Below, one piece after another: positions 1 through 11,158 of a DNA stretch of 64,000 bases. The stretch's first letter is position 1; each line of letters opens with the position of its first letter. The notes under the pieces are model-generated. The model searched no databases. It was not told where the DNA came from and saw only the letters and a program-made list of their open reading frames with translations. This stretch comes from Casuarina equisetifolia (taxonomy: Eukaryota; Streptophyta; Magnoliopsida; Fagales; Casuarinaceae), in the NCBI GenBank assembly GCA_028551475.1, contig CM052354.1, forward strand, positions 8,949,172-9,013,171, in the 5' to 3' direction. The translations under genes were made by a program, and so were the position numbers.

Positions 1-299
1 TTCATTTTCACCTTTAAATTTACCATAGAAACCAATAACATGATCTACCTTCACCCTCATTTTGTGGGATAGGACATCTCAATTAGGAAAGTGACAGGAT
101 GTGTTGTATTTCTTAAAGTGTAGTCATGAAGAAAATTGTCATGATAATTCTATTGATTGTGTAGTATCTTTTGCTAATGCTATAATACCTTTTAATTTGA
201 GTAATTCATGTCATAAACTTTCTATTTTATTGAATTTCAATATTTTGATTAGTAGGGACATTTCTTGATTAGTAGGGATGTAGTTTGATATGAGGATTT

Positions 300-760
300 G
301 TTTTTCTTGTTAACACAATTCTTGGGACCTTATCATATGCCTCAAGGAGAACCATTTTGTCTAATGCACTTATGGGTGATAAACCTTCTCTTTCAACACA
401 TAATCCTCTAATTGCCACATCAAGTCCACACCCACTAGTTTGTATCATGGTCATGGGGCATAAGTCTCCTATTTTTACACTCATATATGATTTGGTCAAC
501 CTTTCTCCTGATCCATCTCATGTTGCTACACTCATACCTAATTTGGCCAACCATCCTCTAGATCCCTCCAAGCCATTGTTCCTTATACTAGTAGGTAATC
601 CTCATCTCATCTTATTGATCCTTGCATCATCCTCCCATTTCTCAAACCGAACTCATAAACCTCTCATTTGTGCAACTAATTACATATGTCCTACCATATA
701 CACTATCCCATGTTCCTAAACTAATTCCCATCAAAATGTGTCAAGCAAGAAGATATTCTA
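300..760 (+). pseudogene. Degenerate Ty1/copia pol relic (integrase-RT linker)
   Basis: Reading the plus strand around 636-705 gives SNRTHKPLICATNYICPTI. This resembles the RRSTR...PP-W-TDYVCPTI segment that joins integrase to reverse transcriptase in plant copia polyproteins; the same segment is readable in the element at 4345-10179. A 120-codon open frame at 357-719 has no other recognisable homology and is probably chance openness in the relic. The second copy is at 20252-20659. Confidence 0.5.
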
Positions 761-2408
761 ATTTAAAGTCAACTTTTTGTTGAGTTTTTTAATTATTGTA
801 ATATATTTTTTTCAATTAACTTTTAAATTAAATCTTTAAATATTTTATCGCAGATTATAAGGATCAAAGCTTTCGTTTCTCCTCCAGTTTTTGTATTGTA
901 TTGTTATGCACGGAATGAGGTTATTTTTAATGCGGCGAGAAGGGCAACAAAGGCTTTCCCAATCATCGAGAAAATTCGAGCCTAGCGTAACCTATAGAGA
1001 CTAGTTTATTATTACCAGAGATTAGAAAACATTATCAAGCGGAGAATTTCTTCTGGGGCCAGATTGGATCTAGTTCCTCGTATTTCGAGATCCATTATGC
1101 GTACAAGTATAGTCACGGTTAAATCCCCAACCATTCTCTATGCTTGAAACGAGATTAAGAAAATAGAAAATTATAGAAAAGTAAGGCAACGTTCGTAGTG
1201 TTTGACTAAACATCTCATTTCTAGGATGTTGGTGTACTGGTTTTTCTATAAGACTCGCAGCCAATCATCAGCACATGAAAAACGAATGGTCATGGAAAAT
1301 CTAGAATTCCAAAATCAATGGCCTAACGTGTCACTAATAAGTCAAGTTTTTTCGTTGATATGATAAAATAAGATAAGGGAAATAATTATTGAGAAAGTCA
1401 GCTGTTTGTGTAATTTTTGTCCATGTAAAATAAAGCGCTGTGGCGGCATAGCGTTTTCGTAGAAAAAGATGATTGAGAGTACAATATTGCACATCGAGCA
1501 AGTGCCAATTTAAAAGCACGTCATCTCCCTAGTCATAAAGGTGGCAATTACAATTTGGCAATCAGATCCTTTTCATTTGCATGCATTCATTCAGTGGTGG
1601 GTAGCCAATTAAATCCAAGATTATCGAGCAAGCTCTAGGCCTTTGAAATCGGAGCATTCATTCAAATGTACCCTTCTAAGATACTTACAACTTGATTCAA
1701 GAATTAGTAAAATTTATTATTATCAATATAGCTATGATAGTAAAGGAACCTATTAAGGTATGAACAATAAGTCTCATATATGTAAAGAGTATATTTGGAT
1801 TATTGCTAATATATAATGAGTTTTACTAACTTTTGAATTAGATAGTAAAATTTAATACGATATCAAAGTTAAAATTTTCCTTAGGACTATTATGTGTTAA
1901 AGATTTGAGGCTGTTATGCGGCTTCACTTTAGAAGACTTGATGTTGTTATTTTTTTAGAATCTAGATCCTCCAATCACAAGGAGGTAGTTAACAAATTGA
2001 GGTGGTGCCTTCCGATTGGAGAGTTTTGCACAGTTGGCCAATCAAGAGAATTCCATTGGTCAATTAATTCGTATACCTATTTTCATTCTATGATCAATAT
2101 GGCGGTAGTTCTACAATAGTGTCTCCATCAATTTGATATATAAAATGTTTTTTTTATGATGATCTCTTAAAAAAGGTGTATATAGAGCTTCCACTAGACT
2201 TTCCTCATTAGGGGGGTGCATTTGGTTTGTCAACCCAAAACGTCACTATATGACTATTTATTGTATCAATACAGTGGTGTACCATGTTAACCGATGCCCT
2301 CATAACAATTAGTCTTTAGTTTTCTCATTATGACTATTCATTGTTCATTCAACAATGTTGAAATACTATTATTATTCTACTAATTTATTTGATGATATTC
2401 CCATTATT
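761..2408. other. Noncoding duplicated flank, no gene seen
   Basis: AT-rich sequence without a convincing coding frame. It matches about 20700-22370 with scattered indels, and the piece near 1040-1515 is also found at 35926-36420. It separates two pieces of the same copia relic, so it is probably a later insertion of unknown type; I could not define its ends. Confidence 0.6.
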
Positions 2409-2531
2409 GAGAATGATGGTGTTACTATTTTTGAGTTAAAAAGGTACTTAACTTCGCAATTTCATATGAAAGATTTAGATTAGTATAAATATTTTTTAGG
2501 CATTGAGATAGCATGTTCATAGGAAGACATA
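2409..2531 (+). pseudogene. Degenerate Ty1/copia reverse transcriptase relic
   Basis: Translation gives ELKRYLTSQFHMKDLD, a stop, then YKYFLGIEIA. This is the conserved copia RT stretch just after the YVDD box (L..F.MKDLG...YFLGIE). Further stops follow. It belongs with the linker relic at 300-760 and recurs at 22372-22471. Confidence 0.65.
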
Positions 2532-3545
2532 TTTCTTAACTAATGCAAGCATGCACTAAAGTTGATACCTAAGGTAGGCTTATTGGCTTGAAGCTCACCA
2601 TCACACCCATGATTTCTTAGCCAATGCAGCTATGCATAATTTTGGAGCCCGCACTCTTATTTAGACAGTTTGACGAACAAGTTACGTGGAATCTCTGCCT
2701 TTCTCTAAACCAACTACCTAGCGAAAATTTGAAGCAATAGTAAATTTAGCAAGGTTTCATCATCTTTCAATTTCAAACCCAACATTACTAGGAATTTCAA
2801 AAAAATTTCAGAACTCCTATTTTCATTATTGTTGGAAGCCTATTCATGTGAGTCGGAGCCGGCGAAATTTTGCAACGAAGGCCTTTGAACAGGAAACACG
2901 TAGATTTCCTACAAACTTATACCACACGGTTGACAAAATAATTGGAATTTTTTGTTGGATTTCATATTTTTAACTGTTTACTTCGCCAACATATTGGAAT
3001 TGATTGGTCAATCAAGATCAAAGGCTCATCAATTGTATCACCATTGTTGCTATTGAAATTAAGGTATATACCATCACAAAGTGAATAAAATGCATGCATA
3101 AGTTTACCTAAAGAATGAACTATACTACTAATCATTATTTTTTTCTACTTATCATTATAAATTATTCTAATATCTAATTATAAGTTCGAGAAAAATGCTT
3201 TTGATCATAGATATCAGACGATGTCACTTGCTTTTTCAAGTGGTTGTGGGAAGTAATCAAGGAAAAAAAGTAATAAACAAGTATTAAAGAAAGTTAGGTG
3301 GTCTCCGGTCACAAGCAGCCAGCCAGCCCCACGCTCTTTATATAGACGCAACAAACAAAAGCAGTAGCATAAACAAAGCCACAAAGCACCACGCTAGTCT
3401 TGCGAGGTTACAATTGAAATATAATCGACAAACTCAAAGAAAAGTCAAATCTAGAAGGATAACAAGGATAATAACACACCAAAAAGAAAAAGAAAAAAAG
3501 AAAAAAGAAAAATTCACACCCCAATTCAAAGTCATTTCCCCTGTT
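2532..3545. other. 3' flank of CYP94 copy A
   Basis: No open gene. The part nearest the P450 stop codon (about 3240-3545) is conserved in every copy, including the inverted one at 56249-56560, and probably holds the 3' untranslated region on the minus strand. No polyadenylation site could be fixed with confidence. Confidence 0.55.
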
Positions 3546-4344
3546 TCACACTTTCTCATTCCTCTCCACAATCCTAACTGGCAGCCCACCTTTCATTTTT
3601 GCAGTCAGTTGTGGAACAAACTCCGGCTCCACACCTTCGTCCACTACCGGCACCACCTCGAACCGCCTGAGAATTCCGGCCAGGACCCTCTTCATCTGCA
3701 TGAACGCCATCTCCTTCCCCAGGCAAATCCTCAGTCCTGCCTGGAAAACTGGGCACGTGTATGCATCCCTCCCCACGAATCTCCATTGCCCATTCTCCTC
3801 TCTCTCCAGCCACCGCTCCGGCTTGAACTCCGCCCAGTCAGATCCCCACAGTGTCTCCAGCCTCCCCATTGCGTACGGTGCGTAAGTCACTCTCATTCCC
3901 TTCTTCACCGCCGTCCCGTCCGGCAGAATGTCATCGTTCTCCGCCTGCTTTGTGTCCAAGGCAACGGGCGGGTACAACCGCATGCTTTCGCATAGAGAAG
4001 CGTGTGAGTACACCATGTCTTTGACTTCATTGTATCCGGGTGCGTCAGATTTCTCTTTGATTTCCTTCAGTACCTCGCTTTCGACATGCGGGTTCTTGGA
4101 GAGTAGCCAGAGATACCATGTCAAAGCCGAGGAGGTAGTGTCCCGCCCAGCAAGTATAAAGCTTATCACTATGTCCGTAACGAACTTCTCGTCCGACTGA
4201 CCGGAGCTCAAGAACCTTGACAAGAGGTCGACGGAATCCAGCGAGGCATTCTCTCTCAGCTCATGCTTTTTTTCTCTTATTATGTTTTTCGTGAATTCTT
4301 GAACTTCTGAGGCCGCAATTCTCAAACGCTTCTCAGAACCAATA

Positions 4345-4676
4345 TGTAAACAGAATGATTGGAACACATAGATGAGAATAAAACTCTATTAATGGAGAGA
4401 AAAACTCGTTTACAATGTAGTGGGATAAGTTATTCCCATAATTACTTTATGAACATACAAACAAAAGCCTTTATAGACAAAATGGAGGAACCGAAACCTA
4501 AACCTAAAATCCTTGTCCGGCGGTCCAGGATGTGCCTTCCTGCAGGTTGCGTGCTGCAGGCTGGGCGGTGCAGGCAAGCAGCAGAGAAGTCAGACGCGTG
4601 CTTCTCTGCTGCCTCTCAGAGCTGGTGATGTGGCAGCCACGTGGTCATGGCTGCCACGTAGACTCATATCCGAACA
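4345..4676 (-). repeat. 3' LTR of copia element in copy A
   Basis: 332 bp. Differs from the 5' LTR only at a few transitions, e.g. GTTATTCCC here against GTTGTTCCC in the partner. The CAATA duplication lies directly before it in plus coordinates. Confidence 0.95.
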
Positions 4677-4690
4677 GGCTCCCTCAAGCT
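4677..4690 (-). other. Polypurine tract
   Basis: The sense strand reads CTTGAGGGAGCC directly before the 3' LTR, a typical copia plus-strand primer. The polyprotein stop (4684) lies within it. Confidence 0.7.
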
Positions 4691-7600
4691 AAATGTCGAT
4701 ATGTGTTAACGACATTTAGCTTGCGAAGGAGATGAAGATGCTGATTAGCCCCGAGGGCCTTGGTTAAAATATCGGCTGGCTGATCCTTGGTTCCAACATG
4801 TTTGGTCTTGATAAGTCCTCGCCGAATCTTTTCTCGAATGAAATGGCAATCTACATCTATGTGTTTGGTCCTCTGATGGACCATAGGGTTGGCTGCTAGC
4901 TCCATGGAAGCCTTGTTATCACAATACAAGGTAACAGGATGGGGAATATCAATTCCCATATCTCCCAGAAGCCCCAATAACCAAATGATCTCACATGAGG
5001 TGAGCGCCATGGCTCGATACTCTACCTCAGTGGAAGATAAAGAGACGACTGCTTGTTTCTTGCTTTTCCAAGAAATCAATGCGTCCCCAAGCATGACACA
5101 AAATCCAGTGACTGATTTTCTACCAACTTTACATGTGGCATAATCAGAATCACAGTAAGCTCTCATCTGATATCCCCCTGTGGCGGGGATGAGTAGGCCT
5201 GTTCCAGGGCAGCTCTTCAAGTATCTAACCACTCGAATCGCAGCTTCCCAATGGGACTTCTTCGGGGAGTGCATGAATTGTGCTAAGTTGTGAACTGCAT
5301 AAGAAATGTCCGGTCTTATGACGTTGAGATAGTTCAACTTCCCAATGAGCTGTTGATATTTCAAAGGATCTGCTAAGAGAGGATCATCATCACGAGGGAT
5401 TGGTGCCCCCTGATCATACTGTGGTGTAGTCAATGAGAGATTGGTGTCCATGGGATTGTCAACCGGTTTGGCTCCCCCAAGTCCAAGCTCATCAATCAGC
5501 TCCAAGATATACTTACGTTGACTTAACTGGAGCCCTTGAGGATCTTGTAGGACCTCAATCCCAAGATAATACTTGAGATCTCCCAAGTCCTTGATATGAA
5601 AAACTAAATGAAGATGCTCCTTGAGCTCACGAATCCCATCAAGATCGCTGCCCGTGATGAGGATGTCATCAACATAAATGAGAAGGAGTACGATGAGATT
5701 ACCTCGACGTCGTACAAATAAGGAGGTGTCATGCATGGAATCCTGATATCCAGCTGCGAGAAGGGCATCGGTGAACTTGGCATACCATTGCAGAGCAGCT
5801 TGTTTCAGGCCATATAAAGATTTCTTCAACTTGCAGACTTTCCCACTGTGCTCATGTGGGTCTCTAGGGGGAAGTCGCATATATACATCTTCATGAAGAT
5901 CGCCCTGAAGGAAGGCATTGGTGACGTCCATCTGATGGATCCCCCAATGATTCTGGGCGGCAAGGGAGAGAGCGCATCGGATGGTGATGTGCTTGACAAC
6001 AGGAGCAAAGATCTCGTGATAATCGACACCTTCCTTCTGACTATAGCCTTTAGCTACGAGACGGGCCTTGTACCGTTCTACTGTGCCATCAGCTTGATAC
6101 TTGATCTTATACACCCACTTACACCCAATGGGCTTGCGGCCAGGGGGCAAGTCCACAATGTCCCAAGTGTCATTGTCTTCTAATGCTTTGATTTCCTGTG
6201 CCATGGCTTCTTGCCATCTAGGATTGTCAACAGCCTCATGGTGATAGAGAGGCTCAGTGTCTGCGGAGATGGAGGCAATGAAGTGTTGGGAAGAAGGGGA
6301 AAGATGAGCATAGGAAAGGTAGGAAGATAGTGGGTAGGTGGAAGAGTCACTCTCAGAGAGATGGATAGTAGGACAAACATAGTCGGTCGACCAAAGTGGT
6401 GGTCGTGTTTCCCGAGTGGATCGTCTGGGAGGTGGAGCAGATGTGGAAGTGGAGGTAGGATCATGCGCCGGGGATGGTAGGTCATCATCAGAAAAGATAT
6501 CATATGAATCGGCGGAAGGTGGTAAAGGAACGGGAGTCCGACTTGATGGTGGAGCTGGAGCGGAAGGTGAAGAGTCAACTGTGGGAGGTAGTGGCTCAAT
6601 GGTGGGTTCCGGAGATGGTGGTGTAGGAACCTCAAGATCAGGTGGAGCCAAGGGACCCTGCATAGTAGAATGCGTTTTGGGACCTATGTGGGAAAAAGGA
6701 AAGATGTCCTCGTAAAATTTTACATCCCTACTTACAAAAAACTTGCAACCTTCGGCATTGTAAAGCCGATAGCCCTTTTGACCTTGAGCATATCCCATGA
6801 AGACACTGGGTATAGCCCGTGGGGCAAACTTGTCCTGAGGCCCCACAGTGGTGGCATGACACATGCAACCAAAAACTCTAAGATGTGAGAGGGATGGTGA
6901 TTTTCCAAATAATTTTTCAAAAGGAGTGATTCCGTGTAAAATGGAGGAGGGCATCCTATTGATGAGATATGTGGCAGTGAGAATGCATTCGCCCCAAAAT
7001 TTTCCAGGCATGGAGCTCTGAAATTTCAGAGCTCGTGCAACATCAAGTAGATGCCGATGCTTGCGTTCCACAACCCCATTTTGTTGAGGGGTGTGAACAC
7101 AAGAACTCTCATGGATAATTCCTCGTGATGAGAATAATTGTTTAGTATGAGAGTTGAAAAAATCAGAGGCATTATCAGATCGAATGCGTCTAACTTCTAA
7201 GCTAAATTGGTTTTTAACCATCAACAAAAATTCCTCTAACCGAGAAAAGGTTTCACTTTTGACTTTCATGAGGAACGTCTATGTTCCACGTGAAAAGTCA
7301 TCAACAAGTGTGAGGAAGTATCGGGATCCATCATGATTGGGGATACGATAAGGTCCCCAAACATCAATGTGGATCAGATCAAAAATCCGTTGCGCTGTGT
7401 GGTCGTGCGTAGGAAAAGGATTTCTAGTTTGTTTTGCAAGAGGGCAAACCATACAAGGAGGGGACAAAATATTTTTGCAAGATTTAAATTCATTTAAAAA
7501 TTGAAACTTGGCTTGGGACATATGCCCAAGTCTACAATGCCAGAGTTGAGAGTTTGAAAAATCACACGCTGACAACGTGTTTACAAAAGAAGGCCTAGAA

Positions 7601-9377
7601 TATAAAGCAACATCATTTTTTCCAGGACATGCTACAAAGAAATAAAGTCCATTGCGCATTCTACCGAGTCCTTTGACTTCACTCGTCAAAAGGTCCTGAA
7701 AGACACAAAAATCGACATATAGGATGATGCGACAATTATTTTCATGGCAAAGTTTCGAAGTAGACAAGAGATTGAATTTAAAGTCTGGTGAATATAGAAC
7801 ATGGTTCAATTTCAATTGTCTAGATATATGGGTGTGTCCAGTGTGTGTAATCAAGGCACTATCACCATTAGGAAATTTAACTTTCCTAGATCTAGATGCA
7901 CATGGAACAAGAGAATCTAAACATTGAATATTAGCAGTAATATGATCACTTGCACCTGAATCGATAATCCAAACTTTTGAGAGGAAAGCGCTTGTACCTG
8001 CGAGATGGGCATGAGCATCTGAAGCATCATGCAGGAATCGAATGAAGCGCTGGTAATCAGTCTTGGTGATGAAGACATGATCAGAATCATTGGCCACTAG
8101 GTTGGCTTGAGCGGGTGGAGCATCTCCTTTGTAGTGCTTTTGTCCGGGGGGGTACCCGTTGAGTTGGTAGCACTCTTTACGATCATGGCCAAAAATTTTG
8201 CAGTATTCACATTGAGGGCCAGTCAAGCGGTAGCATTCCTTCTTCCGGTGGCCCATTTTTCCGCAAAAATCACATTTTTCGTCTTGCTGCCCCCCCCGAA
8301 ACGACCTGTCGTTTTGCCCAGCTTTGAGCGAAAACGACACGTCGTTTTGAGTGGCCCTAAACGACCTGTCGTTTTGCCGAGATGAAAACGACATGTCGTT
8401 TTGGCTGTTTTTTGCTGAAAACGCTGCGTCGTGCACCTCGGGCTGTCGTTCGCTGAAGCCCGTCCCCATAGGTCGATCCGCCGTAAAAGGGTGCTGTCGC
8501 GCGTGGGGACCTATTGCGTCGGCCGAGTGTTTCGCCACAACAAAGGTATAATCTCCGGTCATCTTCCCCGACACATTCCGGCGATATTCGGCCTTGCTGA
8601 TGATCGCATAGGTCTGAATAACGTCTGGAGGAGGCTGCATAAGCAGAATCTGCTCGCTGATTGCAGAATAACCGTCATCAAGACCGTTTAAGAACTGATA
8701 AAAATTCATCCGAGCTTCGTGAAGCTGCCACGGCTGGTGTTGGAGCACCTCCGGCGAAATTGTCTCCAGAAGAGTGGTGTACTCATCCCAGAGCTGTCGG
8801 AGGCGGTCAAAACGGCCTCTCCCCCTTGCCGGATTCCCCAAATTTCTCTGATGAGGTTGTAAACCCTAGACGGGTCAACCTGAGAGTAGCGGGTGTGGAG
8901 CTCGGACCACATCTGAGCCGCTTCTCGGGTGTAGATGAGGCCGTCGTGCAGTTCTGCCGAGATGGAGTTAAGAATCCAGCCACGGCAGAGGTCGTTGCAG
9001 CGGTCCCAGAGGTGTCGGGTCAGAGAATCGGGCGCCGGCTTCGGGTATGACCCGTCGACAAAGACCAGCTTGTTTTTGATGGAGAGGGCAATTTTCATCG
9101 TTTCGCTCCAAACCGCGTAGTTCGAGCGGCCGGCGAGCTTCGCCGTCACAAGAGCCACCGAATGGGTGTCGCCGATGTGAAGATACAGCGGATCCGAAGG
9201 TTCGGGTGCGGTGTTGACCCGTAACAGAGAATCGGGTGCAATCGGCGGTGGTGGAGACGGCGTACGAAGGGGGTTTGGCCCGGAGGTGGTTCCAGGGGTG
9301 AACCTGCTGCATCCGCTACGGTGCGGTGGCACATATGGCGTCTTGCCGTGAGAGTTGCTGCCAGTGGGGTCGGCCAT
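4684..9377 (-). pseudogene. copia gag-pol polyprotein, broken by one frameshift and one stop
   Basis: Probable start is the ATG at 9377 (MADPTGSN). Gag (about 9377-8200) ends with two CCHC zinc knuckles (CDFCGKMGHRKKEC and CEYCKIFGHDRKEC). Then come protease (WIIDSGASDH), integrase (HIDVWGP, RSDNASDF, HTPQQNGVVERKH), RT (YVDDILITGSD) and RNase H (YCDNKASMELAANP). The gag frame shifts near 8820-8850, where sequence between IRQG and FDRLRQLWDEY is lost or altered. In integrase an in-frame TAG at 7279-7281 stands where a Trp follows DDFSRGT. Otherwise open to the stop at 4684. The element needs proteins from a relative to move. Confidence 0.9.
8299..8401. repeat. Array of AAACGAC-NN-GTCGTTT palindromes inside gag
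   Basis: Four perfect 7-bp-arm palindromes with 2-bp centres lie at 8299-8314, 8332-8347, 8359-8374 and 8386-8401. Start spacing is 33, 27 and 27 bp, all multiples of three. On the coding strand each encodes a QND(M/R/V)SF repeat just before the zinc knuckles. Confidence 0.9.
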
Positions 9378-9830
9378 TGGGTCGGGTCCGTCGTCTACGG
9401 TGGTGAGACAGAAACGGCGTCGTTCGGTGAAGAATGAATGGAGGCCCAAAACGACAGCGTTCGCGCTGTCGGGCGAAGTGTGGTAGACGGTGGCGTTTCT
9501 GTGGGATGGAGAAACGGCGTCGTGTCTTGTGAACGTCGTTTGCGTGATGAAGCAAAGCGACATCGTATCAATAAAGGAGAACGTCGCTGCGTTAAGGAGC
9601 AAGCGGCGTCGTTTTGGATAAGTGGAGAAGGAAAAGACGACGTCGTTGAGGTTGTCTTCCTGGTCAAGTTTCCGGTGAGTCGGAAAATACAGAGAAGGAA
9701 AAGGGGGTTTCGGTAGTGTGGGGATAGGGGGGTAAAAAGTGGTGAAAAATGAGCAGAAAAAAACGGAAAAAATAGTAGAAGTTGAGCGGAAGCGATTTTT
9801 GAAGGAAAAAAAAACTCAGGATTGATAACC

Positions 9831-9847
9831 TGGGCTCTTTGATACCA
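9831..9847 (-). other. Primer-binding site (initiator tRNA-Met type)
   Basis: Directly inside the 5' LTR the sense strand reads TGGTATCAAAGAGCCCA, close to the common plant TGGTATCAGAGC that pairs with initiator tRNA-Met. It sets the element's direction to minus. Confidence 0.8.
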
Positions 9848-10179
9848 TGTAAACAGAATGATTGGAACACATAGATGAGAATAAAACTCTATTAATGGAG
9901 AGAAAAACTCGTTTACAATGTAGTGGGATAAGTTGTTCCCATGATTACTTTATGAACATACAAACAAAAGCCTTTATAGACAAAATGGAGGAACTGAAAC
10001 CTAAACCTAAAATCCTTGTCCGGCGGTCTAGGATGTGCCTTCCTGCAGGTTGCGTGCTGCAGGCTGGGCGGTGCAGGCGAGCAGTAGAGAAGTCAGACGC
10101 GTGCTTCTCTGCTGCCTCTCAGAGCTGGTGATGTGGCAGCCACATGGTCATGGCTGCCACGTAGACTCATATCCGAACA
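9848..10179 (-). repeat. 5' LTR of copia element in copy A
   Basis: 332 bp, beginning TGTTCGG and ending TTTACA on the element's sense strand. Pairs with 4345-4676 at the same length. The CAATA duplication follows directly. Confidence 0.95.
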
Positions 10180-10992
10180 CAATATTCAACAGCTTCTTAA
10201 TTTTCCAAACTATGGGAACCAACGCCCTAAATCTTTCGCTGCTGATTTGAACCGCGTCGTCAAAAGCTTGAGCGAACTTGGCTTCTGGAAGAGAGGGCAA
10301 CAAGTAGGCGGTATCGAAGCCGAAAGCAATTTTGCAGATATTATCGAAGGCAAACCTTTGAAGGATATCCTGGAAGTCCAGGATAGTCCCGGTTGCTGCA
10401 GCCGAGGATAGGATAGGGATGAGGCGGTCAGAGATCTCGGTGTCCACCACGGTCTCGACGAACTTACGCAGAGACTTGGTATTGAACTCGTGGCTGGCTA
10501 CTTGTCTTTGGTACTTCCAGGATTCACTGTCAACGTTGAAGATGCCATCGCCGAGCAAGTCTTTGAGTGTTGCATGGAAAACGCCTCCCTTGCCATAATT
10601 GTGGAAATGGGTCTTGAGGATGTGCTCGACAACGGCAGGGTTGGCAATCAAGACCAGGCTCTTGACGAAGGGGCGGTTGATAACAAAAGTGGCGGACGGT
10701 GAGACTCGGAGGATGTCTGAAAGCCATTGGAGGCGGCGGTGGCGGTTAGCAAACAGGGCGAAGAATGAACCCACTATAGGGTAGGACCTTGGGAGGCTGA
10801 TGGTGGTGGAAGCTGGTGGAGATGGTTGCTTTCTGGGTTTTGAACGTTTAGTAAGAAAAGAGAGGGAAAACAGGGGAAGAAGGAGAAGGAAAACTAAGGC
10901 TAGGATTTGGGGGAACACCATAGTTGCACAGAAGTCTTCTGACCAGATGCTTTGGCTGGTGTTTCTTTCCAGAGAGAAGCGTTGAGCCATGA

Positions 10993-11000
10993 ATTTTATA
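10993..11000 (-). promoter_or_regulatory. TATA box of CYP94 copy A
   Basis: Minus-strand TATAAAAT about 72-79 bp upstream of the copy A ATG. The equivalent sites for B (25111-25118) and C (53554-53561) read TATAAAAG; copy A has lost a short stretch between this point and the ATG. Confidence 0.6.
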
Positions 11001-11158
11001 GCACCGAGTTGGGGTCTCTTGGTTCTAGTTGCATTGGTTTGACCCTTACTTTTGTGAATAGTTTGTATGAAACCCAGTTGGGTTTTCGTGGATCGTGTCG
11101 TTACCTCTTACTTTTCGCTTTATTGTGGAGAGAGAAAGCGTGACGGAAAAATGGCTTT

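Larger units (their letters stand above)
1..3545. repeat. Left arm of tandem duplication unit 1
   Basis: The sequence from position 1 realigns almost base for base with 19917 onward, and the match runs into the 3' end of CYP94 copies A and B. Parts recur at 35926-36420 (matching about 1040-1515), at 43686-44021 and inverted at 56249-56560 (both matching about 3200-3545). It is therefore the downstream flank of the CYP94 gene, copied with it. It has small indels but no open host gene. The true left end lies outside the window. Confidence 0.85.
4345..10179 (-). mobile_element. Ty1/copia LTR retrotransposon inserted in CYP94 copy A
   Basis: A 5835-bp element with two 332-bp LTRs (plus strand TGTAAACAG to CCGAACA), flanked by a perfect 5-bp duplication CAATA (4340-4344 and 10180-10184). 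It reads on the minus strand. The primer-binding site is next to the right-hand LTR and the purine tract next to the left-hand one. Domain order gag, protease, integrase, RT, RNase H fixes the copia superfamily. By eye the LTRs differ at 7 of 332 sites, all transitions, so the insertion is fairly recent. Confidence 0.96.
3546..10921 (-). pseudogene. CYP94: CYP94-family cytochrome P450, copy A, split by a retrotransposon
   Basis: The N-terminal part runs from an ATG at 10921-10919 to about 10180; the C-terminal part is 4344-3546. Leaving out the element at 4345-10179 and one copy of its 5-bp target duplication CAATA, the two parts total 1536 nt, exactly the 511 codons plus stop of copies B and C, with no other stop or frameshift. 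The break falls at codons 246/247. N-terminal anchor, proline-rich hinge, I-helix AGRDTTS, ESMR, PERW and the heme loop are all present. The heme loop reads FQAGLRICLG where B and C have FQAGPRICLG; the minimal FxxGxRxCxG pattern is kept. CYP94 enzymes hydroxylate fatty acids or jasmonoyl-isoleucine at the ER; which applies here is not decidable. Expected to be non-functional unless the element were spliced out. Confidence 0.93.

Noticed and set aside
357..719. 120-codon frame as a possible host gene
   Set aside because: The other reading frame carries the copia linker signature, the partner at 20252-20659 differs with frame changes, and no host motif is visible.
7279..7281. Programmed stop-codon readthrough in copia integrase
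   Set aside because: The TAG sits inside the integrase core where Trp is expected, not at a gag-pol boundary, so it reads as a lesion rather than a recoding signal.
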